Origin: Siccirubricoccus phaeus
GTDB taxonomy: Bacteria > Pseudomonadota > Alphaproteobacteria > Acetobacterales > Acetobacteraceae
DNA: 64,000 bases
Assembly (NCBI RefSeq): GCF_008360935.1
Contig: NZ_SRXO01000029.1
Location: 19,668 to 83,667 of the forward strand
Direction of reading: 5' to 3'
Positions 18,562-27,364 of the stretch are shown piece by piece. Within the stretch, counting starts at the first letter, position 1. Every line of letters starts with the position of its first letter. Under the pieces are notes generated by a model. The model was not told the origin of the DNA. It saw only the letters and a program-made list of their open reading frames with translations, and searched no databases. Both the position numbers and the translations under genes were made by a program.

Positions 18562-19635
18562 ATGGCCACGCGCAAGCACCGTATCGCCGTCATTCCCGGC
18601 GACGGCATCGGCAAGGAAACCACGCCCGAGGGGCTTCGCGTGCTGGACGCCGCCGCCCGGCGCTTCGGCTTCGAGCTGGAACTCACCCATTACGACTGGT
18701 CCTGCGAGACCTATGCGCAGACCGGCAAGATGATGCCGGATGACGGGCTGGACCAGCTCCGGCGGTCGGACAGCGTCTTCCTCGGCGCCGTGGGCTGGCC
18801 GGGGGTGCCGGACCATGTCTCGCTCTGGGGGCTGCTGATCCCGATCCGCCGCGGCTTCGACCAGTATGTGTCGCTGCGCCCCTGCAAGCTGCTGCCCGGC
18901 TCGAAATCGCCGCTCGCCGATCGCGGCCCGGAGGACATCGATTTCTACGTGGTGCGGGAGAATACCGAGGGCGAGTACAGCTCCGTCGGCGGCCGCATGT
19001 TCCCGGGGACGGACCGCGAATTCGTCAGCCAGCAGAGCATCCTGACGCGCATCGGCACCGACCGGATCATCAAATACGCCTTCGAGCTGGCGATGACCCG
19101 CAAGCGCCGGAAGGTGACCAGCGCCACGAAGTCCAACGGCATCACCTTCACCATGCCCTATTGGGACGAGCGCTTCGCCGAGATGGCGAAGAACTACCCG
19201 GAGGTGACGACGGACCAATTCCACATCGACATCCTCTGCGCCCATTTCGTCCAGCATCCGGACTGGTTCGACGTGGTGGTCGGCTCCAACCTGTTCGGCG
19301 ACATCCTGTCCGATCTGGGGCCGGCGGTGGCGGGCTCCATCGGCATCGCGGCCTCCGCCAACATCAACCCGGAAAAGGCGCATCCGAGCATGTTCGAGCC
19401 GGTGCATGGCTCGGCGCCCGACATTGCGGGCAAGTGGATCGCCAACCCGATCGGGCAGATCTGGTCCGGGGCGATGATGCTGGAGCATCTGGGGGAGAAG
19501 GCGGCGGCGGACTGCATCGTGCAGACCATCGAAAAGCTGCTGGCCGAGGGCGGGCCGCGGACGCGGGACATGGGCGGCCAGGCGGGCACGGTGGATGTGG
19601 GGAAGGCGATCGCCGAGGCGGTGGCGCGGGGGTGA
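18562..19635 (+). CDS. Tartrate dehydrogenase / D-malate dehydrogenase (decarboxylating)
   Basis: 357-residue NAD-dependent beta-decarboxylating dehydrogenase, related to isopropylmalate dehydrogenase. Visible: IAVIPGDGIGKE at the start, RPCKLLPGSKSPL (substrate-binding region), DFYVVRENTEGEYS, catalytic Lys in VTSATKSNGI, metal-binding Asp residues in FHIDILC and LFGDILSDLGPA, and EPVHGSAPDIAGK. The substrate loop sequence fits the tartrate/D-malate (TtuC/DmlA) branch rather than LeuB, though this cannot be proved. The start at 18562 has GGAGG 9 bases upstream; the frame is open further upstream through the minisatellite, but those codons are not conserved. No leuCD nearby supports a catabolic role. 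Confidence 0.9.
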   Translation: MATRKHRIAVIPGDGIGKETTPEGLRVLDAAARRFGFELELTHYDWSCETYAQTGKMMPDDGLDQLRRSDSVFLGAVGWPGVPDHVSLWGLLIPIRRGFDQYVSLRPCKLLPGSKSPLADRGPEDIDFYVVRENTEGEYSSVGGRMFPGTDREFVSQQSILTRIGTDRIIKYAFELAMTRKRRKVTSATKSNGITFTMPYWDERFAEMAKNYPEVTTDQFHIDILCAHFVQHPDWFDVVVGSNLFGDILSDLGPAVAGSIGIAASANINPEKAHPSMFEPVHGSAPDIAGKWIANPIGQIWSGAMMLEHLGEKAAADCIVQTIEKLLAEGGPRTRDMGGQAGTVDVGKAIAEAVARG

Positions 19636-19641
19636 AGCGCC

Positions 19642-19690
19642 AGAGCAAACTCCGATCAGGTGGACTCACCTGATCGGAGTAATTTGCTCG
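19642..19690. repeat. Palindromic element family E
   Basis: A 49-base near-perfect palindrome: AGAGCAAA, ACTCCGATCAGGTGG, then the complement ACCTGATCGGAGT and TTTGCTC. It lies a few bases after the dehydrogenase stop and may terminate transcription. A degraded relative may lie at 5322-5388. Confidence 0.85.
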
Positions 19691-19703
19691 CTTGAACAAT
19701 GCC

Positions 19704-19809
19704 CTAGAGCGGGATCGGTTGAGCTGCGCTCACCCGCCCCGCTCTAGCTCATTGTTCGATCGCGTGATTCACGGTTTCGGTCGATTCGACCTCAACCGAT
19801 CACGCTCCA
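19704..19809 (+). repeat. Palindromic element family A, copy 2
   Basis: Near-identical to the 58403 copy: CTAGAGCGGGATCGGTTGAG at one end and CTCAACCGATCACGCTC at the other, with the conserved centre CTCATTGTTCGATCGCGTGA. Confidence 0.93.
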
Positions 19810-19844
19810 GGGGCTCCGCCCCATAGGCGCGAGGTTGCGCAATG

Positions 19845-20056
19845 AAGGGATGAAGTCGGCCCGGTGAGGATGGGGGCTTCGGCCCCAAAAGCCCCGGCAG
19901 AGGGCGCTGCCCTCTGCATTCTCGCCGGGGGGAAGTCGTGAGTCGGCAGGTTGAACCCGCGAGGCACAAAACTCCCGCCGGGGTCCGGGGAGGCGCGTTG
20001 TCGGCAGTGCCGGCAACCCCCGGCGGGGGTTCGGGGGCAAAGCCCCCGATCTTCCT
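19845..20056. repeat. GC-rich dispersed repeat, family C
   Basis: Fills the rest of the convergent gap before the kinase gene. It includes GGGGGCTTCGGCCCC, the hairpin CAGAGGGCGCTGCCCTCTG, AGTCGGCAGGTTGAACCCGC and GGGGTTCGGGGGCAAAGCCCCC. No gene is seen. Confidence 0.82.
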
Positions 20057-22201
20057 TTACTCCCCCGCCACCCCCCGCAGCGGGATCACCATCTCGCAGC
20101 ACAGCCCTTCCGGCCGCCATTCCCGGCTGATGCTGCCGCCCAACTGGCCGACCACCGTCGCCTCCACGACCCGCGTGCCGAAGCCGCGCCGCCCCGGCTC
20201 CCCTTCCAGCGCCGGCCCGCCCTGTTCCGCCCAGCGCAGCCGCAGCACGCCGGCTGCCTTCTCCTGCTGCCAGCTCAGCGCCACCTGCCCGTCCGGGACG
20301 GAGAGCGCGCCGTATTTCATGGCATTGGTCGCCAGCTCATGCAGCGCCATGGAGATCGGCTGGGCGGCCGCCGGCGGCAGGGCCACCTCCGGCCCCCGCA
20401 GCTCCACCCGCGGCGAAACGCCCTCGCCCCCGCCGGGCCCGCCGAGGAAGGGCACCAGCTCCGCCTCCAGCAGCCGGCGCAGATCCGCCCCCAGCCAGCG
20501 CGATTCCGCCAGCAGGTCATGCGCCCGGGCCAGGGCCCGCACGCGGCCCTCCACCGCCTTCGCATAGCTGGCGGCATCGCTCTTCGGGGTCAGGCGCAGC
20601 GCCGCCTGCACCACCGCCAGCGCGTTCTTCGCCCGGTGGTCCAGCTCCCGCGCCAGCAGCGCCTGGCGCTCCGCCGCGGCGCGGATGGCGGTGACGTCCT
20701 GCGCCACGCCGGCGATGCGCAGCACCTGGCCGTTGCCCGCCTCCCGCTCCACCACCGTCCCGTGGGAGACCACCCAGAGCCAGCCGCCGCCGGGCGCCGC
20801 GACGCGGAATTCCAGCGCGAATCCCTCCTGCGTCCCGGCCAGGGTCGCGCGGATCGCCTGCTCCGCCGCCGGACGGTCCGCGGGATGGATCGCCCCCAGC
20901 CAGGCCTCCAGCCCGACGCCGGTTTCCGGCAAATAGGGCAGGCGGGAGGTCAGCTCCCCCTGGCGGGAGCCGAGGCCGCGCCTGGTATCGTATTCCCAGG
21001 TGCTGAAGCGCGCCGCCTCGATCGCCAGGCGCAGCCGCTTCTCGCCGGCCTGCAGCGCGGCATGGGCGCGCACCAGCGCCTGGCGCAGCTCGGCGAATTC
21101 GCGGATGCCGCTCGGGCTGGCGGGGGCGGCGGTCAGCGCGTCCGGCCGGCCGGCGGCCACCGCATTCGCCTCCCGCCGCAGCGCCGCGATCGGGCGGAGG
21201 ATGCCGATGCCGAGCCGCCAGGCGGCGATGGCGCCGAGCAGCATGGCGGCCAGGGCGCCGCTCGCCAGCCAGAGCAGCGGGCCCCGCCACAGCTCCCGCA
21301 GCGCCTCGGCCGGTTCCCCCGCCATCAGCACCCAGCCCGGCGCCTGCTGCAGGTGGCGGAAGCCGAACACCGTCTCCACCCCTGCCGAATTGATGCCGCG
21401 CAGCAGCCCCTCCGCCTGCCCCGCCGCGCCGGCGAAGAAGGCCGGCATCGGGCGGCCGACGAAGCGCTCCGCCCGCGCCGAGCGGGCAACCATCCGCCCG
21501 GTGGCATCGGCCAGGGCGGCGCCGCCGGGGGCGGCGGCCAGCCGGGCCAGCAGGGCGGAGAGCCGGTCCGGGGTGAGGATGATCAGGACGACGCGCACCA
21601 CCCGCCCCTCCGCCCAGACCGGGGCGGCGATGGCGATGCGGTACTGCCCGCTGGCCCGGCCGGTGAAGAGGTTGGAGATACCCGTTTCCCCACGTTCCAC
21701 CGCCCTGGCAATGAGCCTTCCGACCTCCTCGCCCGGGGTGGCGGGCAGGGGGGCGCCGGGCGGCAGGCGGGTGTTCAGCAATTGCTGCCGGCTGCCGGAG
21801 GTGTCGTGCAGCGAGACGTTCTCCGCCCCGGCATCGACGGCGAATTGCTTCGCCCAGCCATGCAGCGCGGTGAGCGTCGCCGCATCGCCCTCCCGCATCG
21901 CCGGCAGGGCGGCGAGGCCGCGGGCCACCACCATCAGCCTTTCGATGTCGCGGTCCAGGGCGAGGGCGAGGGCAGTCGTCGTCCCCTGCAGCCGGTTGGT
22001 GAATTCCTGCTGCGAGGCGCGGATGGACTGCCAGGCCGCGACGGCGCCGAGGCCGATGGCCGGCACCAGCAGCACCAGGGCGAAGCCCAGCAGGTAGCGG
22101 GCGAGGCTGCCGCCGGGTGCTGCCTGCCCCGCCGACCGGCCTGGCGCGCCGCCGGGCCTGTCCCTCGCATCCGTGCCGCGCAGCGTGGCGCCCGACTCCA
22201 T
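20057..22201 (-). CDS. HWE-family sensor histidine kinase with PAS domain
   Basis: 714 residues. A membrane helix at about 35-57, a large periplasmic sensing region (about 60-300), a second helix at about 306-326 and a HAMP-like linker are followed by a PAS domain (about 390-510, with WEYDTRRG and IHPADRPAAEQAIRATLAG). The kinase core has the phospho-acceptor in RELDHRAKNALAVVQA (H522). The ATP-binding domain has HELATNAMKYGALS and GFGTRVVEATV, the HWE/HisKA_2 pattern common in alphaproteobacteria and often tied to the general stress response. No response regulator is adjacent. The signal sensed is unknown. Confidence 0.9.
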   Translation of the reverse strand: MESGATLRGTDARDRPGGAPGRSAGQAAPGGSLARYLLGFALVLLVPAIGLGAVAAWQSIRASQQEFTNRLQGTTTALALALDRDIERLMVVARGLAALPAMREGDAATLTALHGWAKQFAVDAGAENVSLHDTSGSRQQLLNTRLPPGAPLPATPGEEVGRLIARAVERGETGISNLFTGRASGQYRIAIAAPVWAEGRVVRVVLIILTPDRLSALLARLAAAPGGAALADATGRMVARSARAERFVGRPMPAFFAGAAGQAEGLLRGINSAGVETVFGFRHLQQAPGWVLMAGEPAEALRELWRGPLLWLASGALAAMLLGAIAAWRLGIGILRPIAALRREANAVAAGRPDALTAAPASPSGIREFAELRQALVRAHAALQAGEKRLRLAIEAARFSTWEYDTRRGLGSRQGELTSRLPYLPETGVGLEAWLGAIHPADRPAAEQAIRATLAGTQEGFALEFRVAAPGGGWLWVVSHGTVVEREAGNGQVLRIAGVAQDVTAIRAAAERQALLARELDHRAKNALAVVQAALRLTPKSDAASYAKAVEGRVRALARAHDLLAESRWLGADLRRLLEAELVPFLGGPGGGEGVSPRVELRGPEVALPPAAAQPISMALHELATNAMKYGALSVPDGQVALSWQQEKAAGVLRLRWAEQGGPALEGEPGRRGFGTRVVEATVVGQLGGSISREWRPEGLCCEMVIPLRGVAGE

Positions 22202-22379
22202 TCCCCGCCCCGGCGGTACACATTCACCTTATGCCACGGCCCCGTACCGGCGGGGCAAGCCCGGGCGTGCGGCCGGCATTCCGGGACCGGACCGGGCGGG
22301 GCTGACGATACCGTCCCGGCCGGGCTTGCAGCCGTGCCCGCCTGTGCGATTCTGCCGGCAACCACCGGAGGATGCCAGG

Positions 22380-23360
22380 ATGCAACGCCGAGCCCTGTTC
22401 GCCACGCCGCTGCTTGCCGCGCCGCTGCTGCGCGGCCGGCCTGCCCGGGGGCAAAGCTGGCCGGACCGGCCCATCACCATGGTGGTGCCCTTCGCCCCGG
22501 GCGGCAGCCCGGACATCGCCGCCCGCATCCTGGCGCCGCGCATGAGCGAGCTGCTCGGCCAGCCGGTGGCGGTGGAGAACCGCAGCGGGGCGGGGTCCAC
22601 CATCGGCACCCGCAGCGTCATCCAGGCGCGGCCGGACGGCAACACGGTGCTGATGGGCAGCATCAGCATCATGATGGCGCCGCTGACCATGGACCCGGTG
22701 CCCTTCGACACCGCGGCCTCGCTCCGCGCCATCTCCCTGCTGGCGACGGTGCCCTACATCCTAGTGGTGCGGGCGGATGCGCCGCCGAAAAACCTGGCCG
22801 AATTCCATGCCTGGGCCAAGGCCAACGGGGCGAAGCTGAATTACGGCTCCTCCGGCAACGGCACGCCGCTGCATATGGGGGGTGCGCTCTACTCGCTGAT
22901 GATGGGGGTGGAGCTGACGCATATCGCCTATCGCGGCACCGGCCCGGCCATGGCGGATCTGCTGGCCGGGCAGGTGCAGATGGTGTTCGGCGACCTGCCG
23001 GGGGTGATGCCGCATATCCGCTCCGGCGCGGTGCGGCCGCTCGCCTCCCTGGTGAAGCACGAGGTGCCGGAGCTGCCCGGGGTGCCGCCGATGGCGGGGA
23101 GCGATCCGAAGCTGGCGGCGTACGAGGTCTATACCTGGGTGCTGCTCTCCGGCCCCAAGGCGACGCCGGATGTGCCGGTGCAGAGGCTGCATGCGGCGAT
23201 GGTGACGGCGGCGCGGGACCCGGCGCTGGCGCCGCGGCTGGCCGAGCTGGGCTTCGTGCCCTCGCTGAACAGCCCGCCGGAGGCGGATGCCTTCCTGGCC
23301 GCCGAGCAGGCGAAATGGAGCGACATCATCCGGCGGGCGGGGATCCGGGCGGAACTTTAA
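22380..23360 (+). CDS. Bug-family tripartite tricarboxylate transporter substrate-binding protein
   Basis: 326-residue periplasmic receptor with signal sequence MQRRALFATPLLAAPLLRG. The Bug hallmarks are ITMVVPFAPGGSPDIAARIL, VENRSGAGSTIGT, LNYGSSGNGTPLHM and THIAYRGTGPAMADLLAGQV. Members bind carboxylates and related small acids. No tctBA membrane genes are nearby, so this is one of the many orphan receptors typical of Acetobacteraceae and Burkholderiales. The start at 22380 has GGAGG upstream; longer in-frame readings lack a signal peptide. Confidence 0.94.
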   Translation: MQRRALFATPLLAAPLLRGRPARGQSWPDRPITMVVPFAPGGSPDIAARILAPRMSELLGQPVAVENRSGAGSTIGTRSVIQARPDGNTVLMGSISIMMAPLTMDPVPFDTAASLRAISLLATVPYILVVRADAPPKNLAEFHAWAKANGAKLNYGSSGNGTPLHMGGALYSLMMGVELTHIAYRGTGPAMADLLAGQVQMVFGDLPGVMPHIRSGAVRPLASLVKHEVPELPGVPPMAGSDPKLAAYEVYTWVLLSGPKATPDVPVQRLHAAMVTAARDPALAPRLAELGFVPSLNSPPEADAFLAAEQAKWSDIIRRAGIRAEL

Positions 23361-23510
23361 TCCCCCGAAACCGCTGCGCGGCTTTGTGGGGGGCCGGATT
23401 CGCCCGATCCTCGAGGACTCGCGCAGCCTGCCGCGGCAAACCCGCGGAAGGGCAACGGGTGGCGTCCGTCCTGCCGGCCTTTGCCGGTGGGGCGAAAAAA
23501 TGCGCGGGGG

Positions 23511-23537
23511 TGTCACGCCGGGCGGGGCTGCCTCGTC
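23511..23537 (+). promoter_or_regulatory. Predicted ECF41-type sigma factor promoter
   Basis: TGTCACG (23511-23517), a 16-base spacer and CGTC (23534-23537). This matches the promoter pattern known for ECF41 sigma factors (TGTCAC ... CGTC) and lies about 47 bases before the AhpD-like start codon. The downstream operon encodes an ECF41-type sigma factor, so autoregulation is expected. Confidence 0.6.
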
Positions 23538-23583
23538 CTGGGGGCAAGCGGCGAGGATGCCGCCCAACCGAAGGACCAGTGCC

Positions 23584-24036
23584 ATGCAACCCCGTCTCGA
23601 CTATTTCAACGCCGCGCCGCAGCTCATGCAGGCCATGCTGAAGCTGGAGCAGGCGGTGGCCAATTCCGGCCTGGAGCGCAGCCTGATCGAGCTGGTGAAG
23701 ACCCGCGCCTCGCAGATCAATGGCTGCGCCTTCTGCATCGACATGCATACGCGGGACGCCCGCAGGCATGGCGAGACCGAGGAACGCCTCTACCTGCTGA
23801 ATGCCTGGCACGAGGCGCCGCACTACACCGACCGCGAGCGCGCCGCCCTGGGCTGGACCGAGGCGCTGACCCTGGTGGCGGAGACCCATGCCCCGGATGC
23901 GGCCTATGCGGCGCTGCTGCCGCATTTCTCGACGGAGGAGATCGTGAAGCTCTCCCTGCTCATCGCCACCATCAATGCCTGGAACCGGCTGGCGATCGGC
24001 TTCCGCGCCGCCCCGCCGGCGCCGAAGGCGGGCTGA
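23584..24036 (+). CDS. Carboxymuconolactone decarboxylase family (AhpD-like) protein
   Basis: 150-residue helical protein. The redox motif is CAFC within NGCAFCIDMHTRDARRHGET, as in AhpD-type peroxidase partners, and the C-terminus LSLLIATINAWNRLAIGF is also conserved. It probably acts as a thiol-dependent peroxidase or reductase. It precedes an ECF41-type sigma gene, whose family is typically linked to genes of exactly this kind. The start at 23584 follows AAGGA; an upstream in-frame ATG at 23500 lies before the predicted promoter's start point. The stop overlaps the region where the sigma gene begins. Confidence 0.93.
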   Translation: MQPRLDYFNAAPQLMQAMLKLEQAVANSGLERSLIELVKTRASQINGCAFCIDMHTRDARRHGETEERLYLLNAWHEAPHYTDRERAALGWTEALTLVAETHAPDAAYAALLPHFSTEEIVKLSLLIATINAWNRLAIGFRAAPPAPKAG

Positions 24037-24040
24037 GCGT

Positions 24041-24160
24041 GGCCGCCGGCGCTGACGGCAGGGACACGGCCGCCGGCGCTGACGGCAGGGGCATGGCCGC
24101 CGGCGTTGACGGCAGGGACATGGCCGCCGGCGTTGACGGCAGGGACATGGCCGCCGGCCT
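24041..24160 (+). repeat. 27-bp tandem repeat at the sigma factor 5' end
   Basis: Four full copies and a partial one of a 27-base unit (GGCCGCCGGCGTTGACGGCA plus GGGACAT). Each encodes A-A-G-V-D-G-R-D-M in the sigma frame, and several copies carry an ATG, so the start codon is ambiguous. Confidence 0.92.
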
Positions 24161-25082
24161 TGACGGTATGGACCTGACGGCCGGGCCCGACGCGCTGGAG
24201 GGCTTCCTGCCGGTGCGGCGGGAGCTGGTCGGGCTCGCCTACCGCATGACCGGCTCCTACGCCACGGCGGAGGATATCGCGCAGGAGGCCTTCCTGCGCT
24301 GGCAGGCGGCGGACCGGGCGGCGGTGGCGGTGCCGCGCGCCTGGCTGTTGAAGGCGACGGCGCGGCTGAGCCTGGACCATCTGAAATCCGCCCGTCACCG
24401 GCGGGAAGCCTATGTCGGCCCCTGGCTGCCGGAGCCGCTGCCGGATGACGCGGAGGCGCCGCAGCTTGCCGCGGCGAGCCGGGCGGAGGACCTCTCCGTG
24501 GCCTTCCTGCTGACCCTGCAGCGGCTTTCGCCGGCGGAGCGGGCGGTGTTCATCCTGCACGATCTGTTCGAGACGCCCTTCGCCGAGATCGCCGCGCTGC
24601 TGCACCGGACCGAAGCGGGGTGCCGCAAGCTGGCGGAGCGGGCGCGGGCGCATCTGGCGGCGGCCGCGCCGCGGCAGAGCGTGGGGGAGGCGGAGGCAGA
24701 GCGGATCACGAGGGCCTTCCTGGCGGCGGCGCGGGGCGGCGACGAGGCGGCGCTGGCAGCGCTGCTGGCGCAGGATGTGGTGCTGCATACGGATGGCGGC
24801 GGGGTGCGGCCGGCGGCGCGCAACCTGATCCTCGGCGCCGCGAAGGTGGGGCGGTTCTTCGCCGGGCTGGCGCGCAAGCATGTGCCGGGGGCGCTGCTGC
24901 ATATGGGGCGGATCAACCGGCTGCCGGGCTTCGTCACGCTGGAAGCGGACGGGCTGCCGCAAAGCACGGCGCTGGAGATACGGGAGGGACGGATTACGGC
25001 GATCTATATCGTGCGGAATCCGGAGAAATTGGGAGCGGTTTCGGCTTTGATGCCGGGAGGGGGCGCTGCCTCTCCCCGGTAA
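24093..25082 (+). CDS. ECF41-type RNA polymerase sigma factor (SigJ-like)
   Basis: About 329 residues from this start (alternatives: GTG 24039, ATG 24120, 24147, 24168). Region 2 is LVGLAYRMTGSYATAEDIAQ with WLLKATARLSLDHLKSARHR; region 4 is LSPAERAVFILHDLFETPFA plus LLHRTEAGCRKLAERA. The C-terminal SnoaL-like extension, which replaces a separate anti-sigma factor in ECF41 proteins, carries both signature motifs, DGGGVRPA and NPEKL (family NPDKL). It is co-transcribed with the AhpD-like gene, the standard ECF41 arrangement, and probably controls its own promoter at 23511. The N-terminal 25 or so residues are a repeat of nine amino acids and are probably unstructured. Confidence 0.9.
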   Translation: MAAGVDGRDMAAGVDGRDMAAGLDGMDLTAGPDALEGFLPVRRELVGLAYRMTGSYATAEDIAQEAFLRWQAADRAAVAVPRAWLLKATARLSLDHLKSARHRREAYVGPWLPEPLPDDAEAPQLAAASRAEDLSVAFLLTLQRLSPAERAVFILHDLFETPFAEIAALLHRTEAGCRKLAERARAHLAAAAPRQSVGEAEAERITRAFLAAARGGDEAALAALLAQDVVLHTDGGGVRPAARNLILGAAKVGRFFAGLARKHVPGALLHMGRINRLPGFVTLEADGLPQSTALEIREGRITAIYIVRNPEKLGAVSALMPGGGAASPR

Positions 25083-25269
25083 GCCGCGCGCCGGGCCGAT
25101 CGCCCCTTGCCGGCAAGCTGCTTACCATCCTCGGCGCCATCGCCGGGAGCGGCCAGACATGGCGCGATGCCGCAGCCTGACCCGCCAGCCAGCCTCGCAA
25201 TGCCGGCGGAGCCGGGCCGCGTCATCCTGCAGGGCGGCGCCGATGCCGGGCACGGCGCCGCCCATGCCC

Positions 25270-26586
25270 TCAGCGGCCGGAAACCGGCACGTAGTCCCGC
25301 CTGGTCGCGCCGCTGTAGATCTGCCGCGGCCGGCCGATGCGCTGGGACGGGTCCTCGATCAGCTCCTTCCACTGGCTCACCCAGCCGACGGTGCGCGCCA
25401 CGGCGAACAGCACGGTGAACATGCTGGTCGGGATGCCCATCGCCTTCAGGATGATGCCCGAGTAGAAATCGACGTTCGGATACAGCTTGCGCGAGACGAA
25501 GTAGTCGTCCTCCAGCGCGATCCGCTCCATCTCCATCGCCATGTCCAGCAGCGGCTCGTCCTTGATGCCGAGCTCGGCCAGCACCTCGTGGCAGGTCTCC
25601 TTCATGATCTTCGCCCGCGGGTCGAAATTCTTGTACACCCGGTGGCCGAAGCCCATGAGCTTGGTGTGGGAGTTCTTGTCCTTCACCTCGCGGATGAATT
25701 GCGGAATGTTCTCCGGCGTGCCGATCTCGCCGAGCATCTTCAGCACGGCCTCGTTGGCGCCGCCATGCGACGGGCCCCAGAGGGCGGCGATGCCGGCGGC
25801 GATGCAGGCGAAGGGGTTGGCGCCGGTCGAGCCCGCCAGGCGCACCGTGGAGGTGGAGGCGTTCTGCTCATGGTCGGCGTGCAGGACCAGGATGCGGTCC
25901 ATGGCGCGCGACAGGATCGGGTTGTTCTTCCACGGCTCCGCCGGCACGGCGTTCAGCATGTAGAGGAAATTCTCCGCGTAATTCAGGTCGTTCCGCGGAT
26001 ACATGAAGGGCTGGCCGATCGAGTACTTGTAGGCCCAGGCGGCGATGGTCGGGATCTTGGCGATCAGGCGGAAGGCCGCCACCTCGCGCTGCCGCGCATC
26101 GTTGATGTCGAGGTTGTCGTGGTAGAAGGCCGCCAGCGCGCCGACCACGCCGCAGATGATCGCCATCGGGTGGGCATCGCGGCGGAAGCCGTCGAAGAAC
26201 CGCCGGATCTGCTCATGCAGCATGGTGTGGTAGGTGACGTTCTTGCGGAAATCCTCGAGCTGCGCCGCATTCGGCAGCTCGCCTTCCAGCAGCAGATAGG
26301 CCACCTCGATGAAGTCGGATTTCTCGGCGAGCTGCTCGATCGGGTAGCCGCGATAGAGCAGGATGCCGGCATCGCCGTCGATATAGGTGATCTTGCTCTC
26401 GCAGCTCGCCGTCGCGCCGTAGCCGGGGTCGTAGGTGAAGATGCCGAGCTCGCCGTAGAGCTTCCTGATATCCACCGTCTGCGGCCCGATCGAGCCCGCG
26501 AGCAGCGGCAGGGTGGCGCTGCGGTTGGAGCCGTCCAGCGTAATGGTGACGGTCGGCTTCGCCCCGCCTTTTGCCGTGCTGCTCAT
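25270..26586 (-). CDS. gltA: Citrate synthase
   Basis: Condenses acetyl-CoA and oxaloacetate in the citric acid cycle. 438 residues, the type II (Gram-negative, hexameric) length. Catalytic residues are visible in GPSHGGANE (first His), [15 protein letters not shown] (second His) and YPNVDFYSG (Asp). The N-terminus contains the usual beta-sheet domain with [20 protein letters not shown]. The start MSSTAKGG at 26586 has TGAGGA upstream. The long upstream open frame on this strand is out of family. 25083-25269 shows no gene. Confidence 0.98.
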   Translation of the reverse strand: MSSTAKGGAKPTVTITLDGSNRSATLPLLAGSIGPQTVDIRKLYGELGIFTYDPGYGATASCESKITYIDGDAGILLYRGYPIEQLAEKSDFIEVAYLLLEGELPNAAQLEDFRKNVTYHTMLHEQIRRFFDGFRRDAHPMAIICGVVGALAAFYHDNLDINDARQREVAAFRLIAKIPTIAAWAYKYSIGQPFMYPRNDLNYAENFLYMLNAVPAEPWKNNPILSRAMDRILVLHADHEQNASTSTVRLAGSTGANPFACIAAGIAALWGPSHGGANEAVLKMLGEIGTPENIPQFIREVKDKNSHTKLMGFGHRVYKNFDPRAKIMKETCHEVLAELGIKDEPLLDMAMEMERIALEDDYFVSRKLYPNVDFYSGIILKAMGIPTSMFTVLFAVARTVGWVSQWKELIEDPSQRIGRPRQIYSGATRRDYVPVSGR

Positions 26587-26729
26587 GATCTGGTCCTCAG
26601 GGTGTTGCGGCACCGCGCGCGGCGCTGCCGGGATGGTGCAATGCAAGATAAGGACGCCCCTCGGCCCTTGGCAACGCGGCACGGACGAAGCGTGAACCCG
26701 CGCGCTCCCGCCGGAGCCGGCGCCCGGCC

Positions 26730-27287
26730 TCAGCGGCGGCCGCGCCAGCTCTCGGGCGGCGTCGCCTCCGGCGCCCAAAGGCCGCGCCGCGCCTGGCGCG
26801 CCATGGTCTCCACCGGGGTGAGGGCGGAGCCCGCCTCGGCCAGCGCCCAGCCGGCGGCGATCTGCGAGGCGTTCAACTCCACCCCGCCGGCGCGGCAGGT
26901 GCCGAAGCCGCGGCCCATGCGGTCCCGCCCCTGCACCCGGCATTCCACCCCGCGCTCGGCGATCAGCCGCGCCAGGCTTTCGGCGGCCAGGCCGGCGCAA
27001 TCGGCCGGCTGGCCGGCGGTGTCCCGGCAGGTGGCGCGGCCGCGATCCGGCACGTTCAGCGCCGCCAGCCGCAGCACCCGGTCGCCGAGGCGCAGGGTAT
27101 CGCCATCCAGCACCCGCACCTCGCCCGGGCCGGCGGCCCAGAGCTGGTCGCGCGGGGCGGAGCCGAACAGCTCCCCGGGGACCGCGACGGCGACCATCAG
27201 GGCGCCGAGGGCGGCCAGCAGGCCGACGGCAACGGTCCCCCAGCGGCGGGGGGAGGGGGCGGGGCGGAAGATGCGGCGTGGGCGCAT
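26730..27287 (-). CDS. Thermonuclease (SNase-like) family protein, membrane-anchored
   Basis: 185 residues: an N-terminal hydrophobic helix (about 17-37) then an SNase-like OB-fold with [20 protein letters not shown] (Asp and Arg of the active site), later [12 protein letters not shown] (second Arg) and [10 protein letters not shown]. The catalytic Glu expected in the D-A-P-E motif is replaced by Asp (NVPD), so activity may be reduced or altered. Probably periplasmic. It lies upstream of gltA on the same strand but 143 bases away. Confidence 0.82.
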   Translation of the reverse strand: MRPRRIFRPAPSPRRWGTVAVGLLAALGALMVAVAVPGELFGSAPRDQLWAAGPGEVRVLDGDTLRLGDRVLRLAALNVPDRGRATCRDTAGQPADCAGLAAESLARLIAERGVECRVQGRDRMGRGFGTCRAGGVELNASQIAAGWALAEAGSALTPVETMARQARRGLWAPEATPPESWRGRR

Positions 27288-27364
27288 GGTGAAACGCCTA
27301 ACGCGGTCTCAGGGTCGGCGGCAACCCTTCTTCGCGACTGCGTGAGCCTTGATTTTATGGCACT

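Noticed and set aside
20339..23641. A very long plus-strand frame opposite the HWE kinase and running into the Bug gene
   Set aside because: Shadow of GC-rich coding on the other strand; composition is not protein-like.
25159..27345. Plus-strand frame opposite gltA
   Set aside because: Antisense to a clear citrate synthase, no ribosome-binding site and no family.
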